Source: Alphaproteobacteria bacterium (GTDB taxonomy: Bacteria; Pseudomonadota; Alphaproteobacteria; Rhizobiales; Devosiaceae). From it: a stretch of 5,972 bases of DNA. The stretch spans positions 1-5,972 of the forward strand of contig JAHJOS010000470.1 in the NCBI GenBank assembly GCA_018820005.1, written 5' to 3'. The position numbers and the translations under genes were made by a program. Under the pieces are notes generated by a model. The model saw nothing but the letters and a program-made list of their open reading frames with translations, searched no databases and was not told where the DNA came from. Positions 5,697 through 5,972 of the stretch are shown here, piece by piece; positions within the stretch are counted from its first letter, which is position 1, and every line of letters begins with the position of its first letter.

Positions 5697-5972
5697 TTCT
5701 GCGCCTTGGCGATGGCAGGCAGTAACTCATTTTCGAAGGATTGAGGGTCCAGCGGGCCGACATGCTTGAAGGTGATTACCCCGGCGGCATTGATCACAAA
5801 GGTCTCGGGCACACCATAGACGCCCCAATCAATCGAGACCCGGCGGTCACGGTCACTGCCCACGGCATCGTAGGGATTGCCAAGTTCAGTCAGGAAGGCG
5901 CGGGCATTTTCCGGCGCGTCGGCCTGGTTGATGCCGAAAAGGGAAACGTCGGAAAAGTCCTTGAGTGCCAAC
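5693..5972 (-). CDS. ccmG: Thiol:disulfide interchange protein CcmG/DsbE (C-terminal part; N-terminus beyond right edge)
   Basis: CcmG (DsbE, CycY) is a membrane-anchored periplasmic thioredoxin that reduces apocytochrome c cysteines before haem attachment. The visible 93 residues are the C-terminal half of the thioredoxin fold: LFGINQADAPENARAFL (a form of the family's GINYKDxPENA block), ELGNPYDAVGSDRDRR, the strongly diagnostic DWGVYGVPETFVI, whose Val-Pro is the cis-proline facing the active site, and ITFKHVGPL. The CxxC active site and the N-terminal anchor should lie just outside the right edge. The frame stays open to the edge; the TTG at 5971 is an internal leucine, not a start. The stop is TGA at 5693-5695. 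The rest of the ccm cluster would be expected to the right on the same strand. Identification is firm; only the extent is unknown. Confidence 0.92.
   Translation of the reverse strand, partial: LALKDFSDVSLFGINQADAPENARAFLTELGNPYDAVGSDRDRRVSIDWGVYGVPETFVINAAGVITFKHVGPLDPQSFENELLPAIAKAQN

Noticed and set aside
5575..5763. A 62-codon minus-strand open frame overlapping the pilin start and ccmG end
   Set aside because: It overlaps two well-supported genes in another frame and has no family resemblance.
1..5972. A new multigene system, mobile element, CRISPR array or tRNA
   Set aside because: All protein-coding space is filled by recognised core families; I saw no direct-repeat array with spacers, no transposase or integrase, no terminal inverted repeats and no cloverleaf-like segment.

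Overview
The window looks like ordinary core chromosome from a GC-rich alphaproteobacterium, most likely of the order Hyphomicrobiales (Rhizobiales). This rests on protein character (alphaproteobacterial HtpX and RsmB, a DUF1674/SDHAF4-type protein, a Rhizobiales-style heparinase-like protein) and on the gene order htpX - rsmB - heparinase-like - purH, which I recall from that order. Genus is not decidable from the sequence alone; Devosia-like is a guess.

Left and centre (1-5136, minus strand): four genes read right to left: htpX (membrane zinc protease), rsmB (16S rRNA m5C methyltransferase), a heparinase II/III-family protein, and purH (last two steps of IMP synthesis, cut by the left edge at residue 353). 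Gaps are 9, 29 and about 67 bases with no convincing terminator, so one transcript from a promoter right of htpX is the simplest reading. rsmB starts at a GTG three codons after the htpX stop.

5137-5230: a 94-base divergent intergenic region between htpX and a small plus-strand SDHAF4-like gene (5231-5434), a probable assembly factor for succinate dehydrogenase. It holds candidate promoters for both directions that share one AT-rich patch, plus a 6-bp inverted repeat.

Right end (5451-5972, minus strand): a 52-residue Flp-family type IVb pilin precursor (5451-5609), and the C-terminal part of CcmG/DsbE, the cytochrome c maturation thioredoxin, cut by the right edge. The 83-base gap between them carries hexamer repeats (CTGAAC/GTTCAG) spaced by multiples of 11 bp, the most unusual non-coding signal here.

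The genes are mainly housekeeping: purine synthesis, ribosome modification, membrane protein quality control, respiratory complex assembly and cytochrome c maturation. I found no tRNA, rRNA, CRISPR, insertion sequence, prophage or defence system, and no evidence of a new multigene system. The observations most worth checking are the phased repeats upstream of the orphan pilin gene and the htpX/SDHAF4 divergent control region.
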